Shown one piece after another: positions 23,233 through 33,533 of a DNA stretch of 44,011 nucleotides (positions are counted from its first letter, which is position 1; every line of letters starts with the position of its first letter). Under the pieces are notes generated by a model. It ran no database searches, was not told the origin of the DNA, and was given only the letters and a program-made list of their open reading frames with translations. Made by a program: the position numbers and the translations under genes. Origin of the DNA: Gp6-AA40 sp050742535 (GTDB taxonomy: Bacteria > Acidobacteriota > Vicinamibacteria > Vicinamibacterales > UBA2999); the NCBI GenBank assembly GCA_050742535.1, contig JBOGIQ010000010.1:1-44011 (forward strand). The letters are read 5' to 3'.

Positions 23233-24216
23233 ATGGACCTGCGTGGATTCGACTTGAATCTCCTGGTGGCACTTGATGCCCTGTTGCGGGAAAGGAGCGT
23301 CACCAACGCGGGGCGGCGCGTGCACCTGAGTCAATCCGCCATGAGCGGTGCCCTCGCGCGACTGCGTCACGCCTTCAACGACGAACTGCTCGTCTCTGGA
23401 CGCGGCGGCATGAGCCTGACCCCATTGGCCGAAACCCTCGTCGAGCCGGTCGCGTCGATCCTCCGTCAGACGCAGGAAACACTCTCCGCACACGTCCGGT
23501 TCGACCCGTCATCGTCCGAGCACACCTTCACGATCGCCGCGTCCGACTACGCAACGACCGTGCTGCTGGGCGACGCGCTGCGCGAGGTCAGCGTACAGGC
23601 GCCACACGTCACCGTTGTCGTCGCTCCGCTGCGCGACCGGATGGAGGAAGTCGAAGACTCCGACATCGACCTTTACATCCTGCCGCAGGCGATCATTCCG
23701 CAGGGGTGGCCGCATGAACTGCTGTTCCACGACACCTTCACCTGCCTGGTCTGGCGGGAGCATTCAGAGGTCGGCGAGCGGCTGACACTGGATCAGTTCA
23801 CGTCGCTCGGCCATGTCGTGGTCAGCTTCTCGGAAGACCACAAAGCAGGCGGCGACAACCGGCTTGCCCCCTGGGTAGGAGTCGAGCGCAAGGCCGAGGT
23901 CGTCGTCTCACATTTCCACGCCCTGCCTGATTTCGTCGTCGGTACGAAGCGAGTGGCCACCATTCAGCTGCGGCTGGCAAGAAGGCTGGCGAGCTCCTAT
24001 CCCGTTCGCATCGTCGGCGCCCCGGTGCCAATGCCACGGCTCGACGAGGCGATGATGTGGCACCCCCGCTTCGAGCAGGACCCTGCACACGTGTGGCTGC
24101 GCGCGCTGCTGCAGCGCATCGCTTCGAACATGCCCGCGGAAACGGCGCCTGACGTCGAGACTCACCGCGCGGCATCGACGGTCCGGCGCGGCTCCTTCGG
24201 GCGCCGTCGGGTCTGA
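23233..24216 (+). CDS. NodD/LinR-like LysR-type regulator
   Basis: A 327-residue LysR protein. It opens MDLRGFDLNLLVALDALLRERSVTNAGRRVHLSQSAMSGALARLR, as in NodD, NahR and LinR proteins (DLNLLVALDALL; SQSAMSGAL.RLR.F.D.LLV..GRG). The effector domain carries the conserved IAASDYATTVLLGDAL and a LPDFVVGTKRVATIQLRLA segment. Relatives react to flavonoids, salicylate or chlorinated aromatics. It is divergent from the DUF6152/DLSGxW/MBL operon and nod-box-like sites lie between, so it most likely controls that operon and its own gene. A C-terminal Arg-rich tail (STVRRGSFGRRRV) is unusual. Confidence 0.9.
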   Translation: MDLRGFDLNLLVALDALLRERSVTNAGRRVHLSQSAMSGALARLRHAFNDELLVSGRGGMSLTPLAETLVEPVASILRQTQETLSAHVRFDPSSSEHTFTIAASDYATTVLLGDALREVSVQAPHVTVVVAPLRDRMEEVEDSDIDLYILPQAIIPQGWPHELLFHDTFTCLVWREHSEVGERLTLDQFTSLGHVVVSFSEDHKAGGDNRLAPWVGVERKAEVVVSHFHALPDFVVGTKRVATIQLRLARRLASSYPVRIVGAPVPMPRLDEAMMWHPRFEQDPAHVWLRALLQRIASNMPAETAPDVETHRAASTVRRGSFGRRRV

Positions 24217-24244
24217 ACGCGGACGGCAGCGGGGCGGCAGGACG

Positions 24245-25135
24245 TTACTTCAGTTGTTTCGCGAACCTTTCCCCTTCGGCACAGATCTCATCGATCAGCT
24301 CCGTATCCGCCGCGAACTGCTGGCGTAAGGTCACCGACCACGGCTTCGTGTACGCCTTCGGATCGTCCACCGTCACCTCGATCTCGAGATGGCCGAAGTC
24401 GGGCCGCCGGATTTGCTCGCGCAGCCTGCCGGCGCTCGTAATCATGCTGCCCGCCCAGTCGAGCCACACGTCGTCGCGAAAGCCGATCGTGTCGATCGCC
24501 AGCGTGTCGCCGGACCATGTGGCCGACGAATAGCCCTGCCAGGACGGATTCGGATCCGGCGGCAGCGGCCGGCCATCGGTGAACACCTGACGGTACACAC
24601 CGTTGTACTCGTTCAGCATCACCAGCAGATCCGGCGTCTGGGCGAACTTCACGTAATGCGGGAGCCCGTACGCGCGGACGAACAGGTCGGGCAGGCAGCG
24701 GATGTGCGGGTCGTCGATCGACTGATTGGCGACCCGTTCGTCAACCAGTTTCCTGAGCCACGGCTGGTACGGCAGCCCGCCTGGCATATCTATCCCGATG
24801 TGGGTGCTCTGTCTCGAGAAGCTGGCCGTGCGGGGCGGGCATTTCCGCGTCGGAGGAATGAGTTTGACGAGTTCGGCCAGAGGCAGCACGCCACGGATGA
24901 CGCACGCCGGTTCCGCGGTCATCCACACACCGGACAAGTCCGGTTTGCCGTTCGTCAAGCGTGGCGTCGCCGCCGACAAATCGACTGCTCCGCTCGCTGT
25001 ACGCGGTGCCCGCGGGCTCGGATACTTGAACCACTGAGCGTCCAGCTGGAGGAACGGCCCAGCGATCGCGATCATCATTACCATGACCAACACCCGTCTC
25101 CGGATGCATCGCCAGGCCCACGTGTCGATATACAT
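24245..25135 (-). CDS. Secreted 'DLSGVW'-family protein of unknown function
   Basis: 296 residues. The N-terminus has an Arg-rich start and hydrophobic stretch (RRRVLVMVMMIAIAGPFLQLDAQ). The conserved block follows: GKPDLSGVWMTAEP, GLPYQPW, IRCLPDLFVRAYGLPHYVKFAQTPDLLVMLNEYNG, VFTDGRPLPPDPNPSWQGYSSATWSGDTLAIDTIGF and VTVDDPKAYTKPWSVTLRQQ. This is the family of the 21745-22719 protein, with a shared late half. It converges with the LysR gene (28-bp gap) and diverges from the MBL gene at 25316, so it stands alone. Function is unknown. Confidence 0.78.
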   Translation of the reverse strand: MYIDTWAWRCIRRRVLVMVMMIAIAGPFLQLDAQWFKYPSPRAPRTASGAVDLSAATPRLTNGKPDLSGVWMTAEPACVIRGVLPLAELVKLIPPTRKCPPRTASFSRQSTHIGIDMPGGLPYQPWLRKLVDERVANQSIDDPHIRCLPDLFVRAYGLPHYVKFAQTPDLLVMLNEYNGVYRQVFTDGRPLPPDPNPSWQGYSSATWSGDTLAIDTIGFRDDVWLDWAGSMITSAGRLREQIRRPDFGHLEIEVTVDDPKAYTKPWSVTLRQQFAADTELIDEICAEGERFAKQLK

Positions 25136-25260
25136 GCGGCTATTGTGCGACGGGCGCCGGCGCGCCGCGCATCGCCGGATGCGATACGGGGTATCGGCAA
25201 ACGTGATGGCCGGATTTCGTCCTGGTGGTCAACGATCTGCCGTTAAGCTATGCCGCTGCA

Positions 25261-25274
25261 TTCTGAATTCAGAA
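25261..25274. promoter_or_regulatory. Perfect 14-bp palindrome, candidate operator
   Basis: TTCTGAATTCAGAA is a perfect palindrome, extended by a further AATTCAG to 25279. It lies 42 bp before the MBL gene start, in the 180-bp divergent gap 25136-25315. It could be an operator or an AT-rich repeat; apart from this I see no distinctive element in that gap. Confidence 0.3.
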
Positions 25275-25315
25275 TTCAGGCGAGCCATTTTCACAGCCGG
25301 CTGAAGGAGCCTGCG

Positions 25316-26938
25316 ATGTCCAACCGGATCGTCGTTCTTGTACTGGCAATTGCCTCCGTCCCTCTCGCGATTGGGCTGGCGGGCCAGGGACCCTCTGCCG
25401 ACGCGCAGCTCGTGAGCCGCGCCGCGAACGCGCTCGGCGGCCGCGATCGTGTGCTGGCGCTGAAAACTCTGCAGATCATCGGCTACGGCGAACTCGCGTA
25501 CTTCAACGGCGGCGGGAACATCAGCGGCGACCCCGACGCGCCGCAGAAGTGGCAGAAGGTGCTGGAGCACACGCGGACGATCGATTTCGAACACTCGCGC
25601 ACGCGCGTGCAGCAGCGCTTGAAGATGGATTTCGAGTTCGCCTCGACGGCCGGGCAGCTCGGACTCAATCGGAACAACGAGACGCTCGACGGCGACGTCG
25701 CCTACAACATCGGCGGCGGATTCCTGTCAGCTCCACAGACCGGCACGCCGCAGCCACAGCCCGCCGGCGCCGCCGCCGTCCGCCAGCGTCGCGTGGAGAT
25801 GCTCGCCCATCCGATCACGATTGTGCGAGCGGCGCTGGATCCCACGACAAAGCTGTCGAACCTGCGGAAACAGGGAAACCTGCAGCTCGTCGATGTCACC
25901 GTGCGTCAGGGCGACACGCTGACACTGGCGGTCAACGGGGTCTCGAATCTCCCGGCGTGGGTCGCCTATGTCGGGCCGAACACCAACCTTGGGGACGTCA
26001 CGTATCGGACCGCGTTCACCGGCTACGTGCCCGTCAAGGGCATCCAGCTCCCGACCGGCATCGCCACCACAATCGACTTTCGCAACGTCGTCCAGAGCAA
26101 GCTGTACATCGACCGAAACATCGTCGATGCGCCGATCGATGATCTGAGCGCGCCCGCATCACTGCGCCAGGCGAAGCCGCCGGGTCCACCCGCGGCAGGC
26201 GGTGCGAACCTGCAGCCGATGAAAGTCGCCGATCACGTGTGGTTCCTGAACGGCAACACGTTCTTCGAATTCGACGACCATTTCGTGATGGTCGAAGCCA
26301 ACCGTCAGGATGCGGCGCTCCAGGGAATCCTCAAGGCCGTCAATTCACTCGTTCCCGGCAAACGTGTGACGCAGGTGATCCAGACGCACCATCATTTCGA
26401 TCACAGCGCCGGACTCCGCGCGGCCGTCGCCGCGGGGCTGACGATCATCTCGCGGCGCGGCAACGAGGGCATCTTCCGCGAAATGGTGGCGCGTCCCGCC
26501 CGGCTGTTCCCGGACGCCCTCGGAAAGAATCCTCGGCCGCTGAAATTCGTCCCGGTTGACGATCATCTCGAGCTCAAAGACTCGACCAACGAGATCGACA
26601 TCTACCATATCGTCGGCAACTACCACATGGCCGACGGCGTCATCGTCCACATCCCGGCATCGAACCTGCTCGTCGAAGCGGACCTCACCACGCAGGAGTG
26701 GGACTTCAACTGGTGGGGCGACAGCCTGATGAACAACATCGAGTACCGCAAGATCAGAGTCGATACGAATCTGTCCGTGCATGCGCAGAAACCCTATCCG
26801 CTGGCGGAAGTGGTGGCGGCCGTCGAGCGTCAGGTGCGCAACACGCAGGCGTTCTGCCGCCGTGCCGCCGAGGGTCAGTTCTTTCAACCGGGCTGCCCGA
26901 TGCAGTACGACCGGCCGCTGCCGCCGGCTCCGAAATAG
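25316..26938 (+). CDS. Secreted MBL-fold hydrolase with a long N-terminal domain
   Basis: 540 residues from ATG 25316 (GAAGGAG six bases upstream); an ATG at 25250 has no such site. After the signal peptide, a domain of about 270 residues (SRAANALGGRDRVLALKTLQIIGYGELAYFNGGG..., typical of outer-membrane or periplasmic 'GG-R-L' beta domains) is followed by the MBL domain from about 300. All of the first metal motif is intact: THHHFDHSAG (His358-His363). The sequence VGNYHMADG supplies the next His. It heads the plus-strand group with DUF3237, cytochrome and OmpA-like genes. Substrate unknown; the fold alone does not make it a beta-lactamase. Confidence 0.82.
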   Translation: MSNRIVVLVLAIASVPLAIGLAGQGPSADAQLVSRAANALGGRDRVLALKTLQIIGYGELAYFNGGGNISGDPDAPQKWQKVLEHTRTIDFEHSRTRVQQRLKMDFEFASTAGQLGLNRNNETLDGDVAYNIGGGFLSAPQTGTPQPQPAGAAAVRQRRVEMLAHPITIVRAALDPTTKLSNLRKQGNLQLVDVTVRQGDTLTLAVNGVSNLPAWVAYVGPNTNLGDVTYRTAFTGYVPVKGIQLPTGIATTIDFRNVVQSKLYIDRNIVDAPIDDLSAPASLRQAKPPGPPAAGGANLQPMKVADHVWFLNGNTFFEFDDHFVMVEANRQDAALQGILKAVNSLVPGKRVTQVIQTHHHFDHSAGLRAAVAAGLTIISRRGNEGIFREMVARPARLFPDALGKNPRPLKFVPVDDHLELKDSTNEIDIYHIVGNYHMADGVIVHIPASNLLVEADLTTQEWDFNWWGDSLMNNIEYRKIRVDTNLSVHAQKPYPLAEVVAAVERQVRNTQAFCRRAAEGQFFQPGCPMQYDRPLPPAPK

Positions 26939-26966
26939 CCGGAACGCACACCGCGGCGGGCGTAAG

Positions 26967-26984
26967 TCGTATGACGTCTCACAA
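26967..26984. promoter_or_regulatory. 18-bp dyad, candidate operator (copy 2)
   Basis: TCGTATGACGTCTCACAA matches copy 1 (17647-17664) at all but two positions, and the flanks AG and CCGCGC match as well. It lies in the 178-bp gap between the MBL stop (26938) and the DUF3237 gene start (27117). This supports one regulator acting at both loci. Confidence 0.5.
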
Positions 26985-27056
26985 CCGCGCGAGGAAAGTC
27001 TCTCGTGACGGCTGCCCTTCGCCATAGACTGACGCTCGACGCGCCTGACCCGGGGT

Positions 27057-27080
27057 CCCCATCGCGCCCGCGCGATGGGG
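27057..27080. repeat. Palindromic repeat, type A (copy 1)
   Basis: CCCCATCGCG (27057-27066) and CGCGATGGGG (27071-27080) form a 10-bp perfect stem with a 4-base loop. With the flanks GGGGT before and TG after, it matches the palindrome at 38129-38156 read in reverse. It may be a REP-like element or a strong mRNA hairpin before the DUF3237 gene. Confidence 0.5.
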
Positions 27081-27116
27081 TGGCGTGGCGCGTTCCACGA
27101 CTACACCGTGACACAC

Positions 27117-28166
27117 ATGACACAGACACGCGCGATCGCCGGCCTCCTCGGCGTACTTCTCTCTGTCATCAGCATGGCCGTCGGCGTGGCCGGACAAAGC
27201 AACACGCCGGGCGCCGATCTGATCGTGCCGCACGAGTCGTGGTCGTGCGGTCTGCCGGACGGGATACCACGGCCGGAAGGCGGCACGCTGGTGTTCGAGG
27301 CCGAGATGACGCTCGATCGCGTCGCTGATATCGGCAGAACGCAGTACGGACGACGGCAGGTGGCGGTCGTGCAGGGAGGGACGCTGACCGGCACACGAGT
27401 CAACGGATCGGTCATGACCGGCGCCCTCGATTTCGCGCTGACGCTGGCCACCGGCGTCATCGAGGTCGAACAGATCTATGTGCTGAGAACGAGTGACGGC
27501 CGCTACGTCTATCTGCGTGCTGCAGGCACCGGAGCCGATGCGAAGGACGTCAGGCTCGTAATGGACTTCGAAGCGCCGGCGGCGAGCGACGTTGCGTGGC
27601 TGAACACCGGCACGTACGTCGGGCGGCGAATGCTGAATGCGGCCGCGCGGACGATGACGCTGCGTGTCTACGAGGTCTCCGGCGCGAAGCCAGGGTCGGG
27701 AACAGGGCGAGTCGTGCGAATCACCAAGCCGGCGGGCGTTCCGCCGCAACCGTGGGACTACCGGACGGCTGCGCCGTCGGAAAAGCGGGGCAACCAGTTG
27801 ATCACTGAAACCGTCACGCTGAGTCCGAGCCAGTCGGTAGGGCCGAGCAAGCGCGGACCTCGCAACATCATTCCGATCACCGGCGGCGAACTGACAGGGC
27901 GGATCACCGGCACAGTCCTGCCCGGCGGCGCGGACTATCAGAATCTTTCCCCACCCGCGACGATTGACGCGCGGTATCTGTGGCAGACCGCCGACGGCGA
28001 GATCATCATCGTGCGGAACGGCGGCGCGTTCGGCTCGCTCGTGCCGACGTTCGAAGTGCGCGTGGACAGCCCCTATGCGTGGCTCAACACCGGCACTTAC
28101 CTGAGCTCCAATCCGGAGATGCGGCCGGGCGGCGTCGGCCTCACATTCTTCGACAGCGCGCGCTGA
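27117..28166 (+). CDS. Secreted protein with tandem DUF3237-like domains
   Basis: 349 residues from ATG 27117, with a signal peptide (MTQTRAIAGLLGVLLSVISMAVGVAGQ). Two DUF3237-like halves follow. In each an edge strand leads to a final A-W-L-N-T-G-T-Y motif (AWLNTGTYVGRR in the first half, AWLNTGTYLSSNPEMRPGG in the second). The second half also has the typical IPITGGELTGRITGTVLPGGADYQ and DGEIIIVRNGG. DUF3237 proteins are small barrel proteins with no settled function. It is 5 bp from the cytochrome gene, so they are co-transcribed. The upstream gap has the dyad and the type A repeat. Confidence 0.78.
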   Translation: MTQTRAIAGLLGVLLSVISMAVGVAGQSNTPGADLIVPHESWSCGLPDGIPRPEGGTLVFEAEMTLDRVADIGRTQYGRRQVAVVQGGTLTGTRVNGSVMTGALDFALTLATGVIEVEQIYVLRTSDGRYVYLRAAGTGADAKDVRLVMDFEAPAASDVAWLNTGTYVGRRMLNAAARTMTLRVYEVSGAKPGSGTGRVVRITKPAGVPPQPWDYRTAAPSEKRGNQLITETVTLSPSQSVGPSKRGPRNIIPITGGELTGRITGTVLPGGADYQNLSPPATIDARYLWQTADGEIIIVRNGGAFGSLVPTFEVRVDSPYAWLNTGTYLSSNPEMRPGGVGLTFFDSAR

Positions 28167-28171
28167 ACGAC

Positions 28172-29713
28172 ATGACCCGCTGGCTGACAGGCCTCACGTT
28201 CGCCGGGTGGATCGCGATATCACTCGCCGCCTCCGCACAAACCGGTTCACGCCCCTGGTGGGCGCCCGGCGAGGCGACGCCGCTGGCGGACTTCGCGACG
28301 TACCAGAACGATCGCGGCTCGGTCGGGGTGCTGAACACATCCGGCAGGCTGGAAACGAAGGGGCACCCATTCTTCGAGCCGATCGGCACGAACGGACGCG
28401 CATGTGTCACGTGCCATCAACCCGCCGACGGCATGTCGCTTTCCGTGCGCACCGCTCGAGAGCGGTGGGAAGCGACTGGCGGCAAGGACCCGCTGTTTGC
28501 TTCGGTGGACGGGATGAACTGCCCTCACCTGCCCCCCGGTGATCCGCGCTCCTATTCGCTGCTGCTCGAGCGCGGCCTGATCCGTGTGGCATTACCCTGG
28601 CCGCCCAGGAACTCTGACGGCACTCACATCGATCCGGAGTTCACGGTCGACGTGGTGCGCGATCCCGGCGGGTGCAACACCCATCGCATCTACGGCCTCG
28701 AGAGCGCGAACCCCACGATCTCGGTGTACCGCCGCCCGCGCCCCGCCGCCAATACGAGGTACACGACCCATCAGAATTTCGGCGTTGGTCCGTTCATCGC
28801 CAAGAGCGGCCTGCCGACGGCGACGGATCCGGATACCGGCAGGCCGACGAGCATGAACCTCATGTCCGACGCGCGTGCGCCGACGCTGGCCGTGCAGGCG
28901 CAGGACGCGGCGGAACAGCACCTTCAGCTCAAAGGCCGGCTCACCGCCGCGCAGCTCGCGGGCATCGTCCAATTCGAGCAGCAGGTCTATGTGGCGCAGG
29001 TGTCGAGCACCGCCGCCGGCAGCCTGGTCGAGGCCGATGGTCCGCCGGCGTTCGGCCCGCGACAGCTTGCCGCGGGTGATGCGGGCGTCCTTGGCAACAA
29101 CACGACGCGCTATGTGTTTCCGATGGGCGGGAAATGGGATCGGCTGCCGCGCACCGGCAGTGAGTCGGAGAACGCGCGCAACGCGGCACGCGAATCGATC
29201 GCGCGCGGGCACGATGTATTCATGTTCCGCACGTTCTGGATCCGCGACTCGATGCACCTGAACACCGTCGGCCTTGGCAACCCGACCAAACGAACCTGCG
29301 CCACCTGCCACGGGATGCACATGACCGGCCTCGATACCGTCAACGGCTGGATGGACATCGGCACCACGAACCTGCCGTGGGCGTCGGAAGTGCCGCTCAA
29401 TCCGTGGAACGAGGCGAAACCACAGATGCCGCTGTTTCGCGTCACCTGCAAGCCGGACGTGAAACCACATCCCTATCTCGGGCGCGTCATCTACACACAG
29501 GACCCCGGACGCGCATTGATCTCCGGACGCTGCAACGACGTCGGCACGATCGTCATGCAGCAGTTCCGCGGGCTGTCCGCCCGCGCGCCGTATTTCTCGA
29601 ACGGATCGGCGGCGACGCTGCGCGAGCTGGTGGACTTCTACGATCGCCGCTACAACATCGGCTATTCCGACCAGGAGAAACAGGACCTGGTCAACTTCCT
29701 GGGGGCGCTCTGA
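28172..29713 (+). CDS. Secreted di-heme cytochrome c, MauG/cytochrome c peroxidase-like
   Basis: 513 residues from ATG 28172; a longer frame would run into the DUF3237 gene. A signal peptide (ending ASAQ) is followed by two c-type heme sites, CVTCH (78-82) and CATCH (376-380). The C-terminal SARAPYFSNGSAATLRELVDFYDRRYNIG is the hallmark of bacterial di-heme cytochrome c peroxidase/MauG proteins (APYFHNGS..TL.E.V.FYD). These oxidise or reduce peroxides or modify proteins or small molecules in the periplasm. The distance between heme sites (about 300 residues) is larger than in classical enzymes (about 145), so this is an expanded member. The next gene overlaps by one base. Confidence 0.85.
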   Translation: MTRWLTGLTFAGWIAISLAASAQTGSRPWWAPGEATPLADFATYQNDRGSVGVLNTSGRLETKGHPFFEPIGTNGRACVTCHQPADGMSLSVRTARERWEATGGKDPLFASVDGMNCPHLPPGDPRSYSLLLERGLIRVALPWPPRNSDGTHIDPEFTVDVVRDPGGCNTHRIYGLESANPTISVYRRPRPAANTRYTTHQNFGVGPFIAKSGLPTATDPDTGRPTSMNLMSDARAPTLAVQAQDAAEQHLQLKGRLTAAQLAGIVQFEQQVYVAQVSSTAAGSLVEADGPPAFGPRQLAAGDAGVLGNNTTRYVFPMGGKWDRLPRTGSESENARNAARESIARGHDVFMFRTFWIRDSMHLNTVGLGNPTKRTCATCHGMHMTGLDTVNGWMDIGTTNLPWASEVPLNPWNEAKPQMPLFRVTCKPDVKPHPYLGRVIYTQDPGRALISGRCNDVGTIVMQQFRGLSARAPYFSNGSAATLRELVDFYDRRYNIGYSDQEKQDLVNFLGAL

Positions 29714-30504
29714 TGGTCAGGCGTCACGCGACTCGTGGCAGTGCGCTGCTGGCTGTGTGGCTCGTGTCGATCTCCATCGTCGGCGCTCAGCAGCGCACCA
29801 ATTTCGTGACCTGCCCGATCGTTCGGGACACGGCGTCGGTTCCGTGCTGGCTCGCCGAGCACAACGGCGAACTGTACTTCCTGACGCTGCAGACCGACGT
29901 CAGTGCGCCCGTCAACCCGCCGTCGCTGGGCCATCGCGTGCTCGTCGAGGGCACCGTGTCCAGCGAGGCGCGCATCTGTGGCGGTATCGTGCTGAACCCC
30001 GTTCACCTGTCGGTGCTCGAGCGCGATGCGTCGTGCAACACGATGCTGCCCGCGGAAGAGCGCTACAACCTCACATTCGAGCCGCCGCGTCCGCCGGGCC
30101 CGAGCAAAGGGCGTCTCGCCTTCGATAACGCCGCACCGGCCGCGCCGCCAGCGCCTGCTGTCACCGGCTCAACCAGAGAGTTCGTCGTCTCCTACCCGTT
30201 CGATGGCCTCATCGGCTTCACGCATGCCGGCGCGCTCACCGCGATTCTCAACTTCGCCCGCACCGCGAACGCGCGAGAGATCGAGATCGTCGGCTATCGC
30301 GGCGCCGTGCGCCTGTCGAACGGTCAGACAATCGTTGAGGAATCGACCATCGGAAAGAAGCGCGCCGAGCAGATCGCGATGCTGCTCCAGGGCGCGAATC
30401 TCAAAGGACCGTCGTACAAGGTCAGCTGGCGCGAGGAAGCCGCCGCGGCCGATGGTGTCGACGACCACCTGTCCCGTCGCGTCGTCGTCACCGTCCGCCG
30501 ATAG
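29713..30504 (+). CDS. Secreted protein with C-terminal OmpA-like domain
   Basis: 263 residues with a signal peptide (ALLAVWLVSISIVGAQ). The N-terminal half has four Cys (VTCPIV, VPCWLAE, RICGG, SCNTM), perhaps two disulfides, and a strand-rich pattern. After a Pro/Ala linker, residues about 155-260 resemble an OmpA-type peptidoglycan-associated domain: ALTAILNFARTANAREIEIVGYRGAVRLSNG, then KKRAEQIAMLLQGANL. Such domains anchor proteins to the cell wall. It starts at the stop of the cytochrome gene (TGATG) and ends the plus-strand group. OmpA similarity is moderate. Confidence 0.65.
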   Translation: MVRRHATRGSALLAVWLVSISIVGAQQRTNFVTCPIVRDTASVPCWLAEHNGELYFLTLQTDVSAPVNPPSLGHRVLVEGTVSSEARICGGIVLNPVHLSVLERDASCNTMLPAEERYNLTFEPPRPPGPSKGRLAFDNAAPAAPPAPAVTGSTREFVVSYPFDGLIGFTHAGALTAILNFARTANAREIEIVGYRGAVRLSNGQTIVEESTIGKKRAEQIAMLLQGANLKGPSYKVSWREEAAAADGVDDHLSRRVVVTVRR

Positions 30505-30514
30505 CGATCACCGC

Positions 30515-30537
30515 CATTGCTAGTCTTCCTAGCAGTG
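30515..30537. terminator. Hairpin between convergent genes, likely bidirectional terminator
   Basis: A 9-bp stem with one G-T pair (CATTGCTAG with CTAGCAGTG) and a 5-base loop TCTTC lies 11 bp after the OmpA-like gene. No T-tract is seen. The rest of the gap to 30727 holds nothing I can recognise. Confidence 0.4.
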
Positions 30538-30727
30538 TAGGGAACGCTCCAAGCCAGCCGCGGCACCAGGTGTCTCGTCTCGCAGGCCGCTCGGTACGCC
30601 CGCAGTGGTTCGACACCGATCGGCGGCCGCGTAAGCTAGCGCCACGTCGTGCGCAGCAGGAAATCGGGCGGAGCAAGGGTTCCGCGAATGCGAGCGCGTA
30701 CCTTCGCGTGTGGCCTTGAGCCGAGGT

Positions 30728-31874
30728 TTATGGTTCGGCGCTGAATGCGTGAACCATCACGTGCCGGTACGGCTGGCCGGGCCGCAGAATCACCTGCTCC
30801 TGCCACGCCGGAACGTTGATGGCGTTCGGGAATTTCTGCGTCTCGAGGCACAGCCCGGCGTACTGAACGTAGGTTGCCCCTTTGCCCTTGTGCGAGCCGT
30901 TGAGGAAGTTCCCGGTATAGAACTGCACGCCCGGCTGGTCCGCGGTCAGCGTCATTACGCGGCCTGATGCCGGGTCCTTGAGCCGCGCCACCGGCCGCAG
31001 CCGATTCGGCTCGCCGTTCACCACGAAGTTGTGGTCGTAGCCCGTTGGATTGCCGCCGGCTGCTTTCACATCCTGGCCAATCCGCTTGCCGGCCGTGAAG
31101 TCGAATGGGGTCTTCGCAACCGGCAGCACGCGGCCGTCCGGAACCATCGGCGTGCCGGGCGTGTAGCGATCCGCGTGGAGCGTCAGCACGTGGTCGAGAA
31201 CCGTCCCGGAGGCGTGTCCGGCAAGATTCCAGTAGCTGTGGTGCGCCATGTTCACCACGGTGGTCCGGTCGGTCGTCGCCTCCATCTCGACCTTCAGCTC
31301 GTTGTTATTTGTGAGCGTGTAGACAGTCCTTGCGGTCACCGTGCCCGGATAGCCTTCTTCGCCATCCTTGGATACATACGTGAGCTCGATTGACGGGCCA
31401 TCCGCGGTGTCCGCGGTTCTGGCGGTCCAGACCACTTTGTCCCAGCCCCTCCTGCCGCCGTGCAGGTGGTGCGGCTTGTCGTTGGGCGCGAGCGTGTAGC
31501 GCGAGCCCTCCAGCGCGAATTCGGCGTTCCCGATCCGGTTGGCCACGCGTCCGACGATCGCGCCGAAGTACGGGTGCCCGGCGAGATAGCCGTCGAGGTT
31601 CTCGAACCCGAGCACGACGTCGGCTAATCGGCCGTTCCGATCGGGCGCGTGGAGTTCGGTGACGATCGCGCCGTAATTACTGATTTTGGCGATGAGGCCG
31701 TTCTTGTTGGTCAGTGTATAGAGTTGCACTGGCGTGTTGCCCTCGTGGCCGAAGGGCGCAGAGGCGATGCCGGGAGTCTGAGTCTCCTGCGCGGGCGCGT
31801 CCGCAGCTCCGCCACCGCGCGGGGTCGAGCAGGCCGCGATGACGATCGCCGCCAGCGCAGCCAGATAGTGCGCG

Positions 31875-31888
<14 letters not shown>
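30728..31888 (-). CDS. galM: Aldose 1-epimerase, lipoprotein form
   Basis: 386 residues with a lipoprotein signal (AALAAIVIAACS, lipid-bearing Cys). The mutarotase domain follows from about residue 50: TNKNGLIAKISNYGAIVTELHAPDRNG, the sugar-binding NDKPHHLHGG, MAHHSYWNLAGH with the catalytic His, TGYDHNFV and QYAGLCLETQKFPNA with the catalytic Glu. It interconverts alpha and beta anomers of galactose, glucose or arabinose. Being membrane-anchored outside the cytoplasm, it would act on free sugar before uptake. It overlaps the GH51 gene by 14 bp and is the last gene of the minus-strand sugar operon. Confidence 0.92.
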
Positions 31889-33518
<1,630 letters not shown>

Positions 33519-33533
33519 AGCTCTCCGTTTTTT

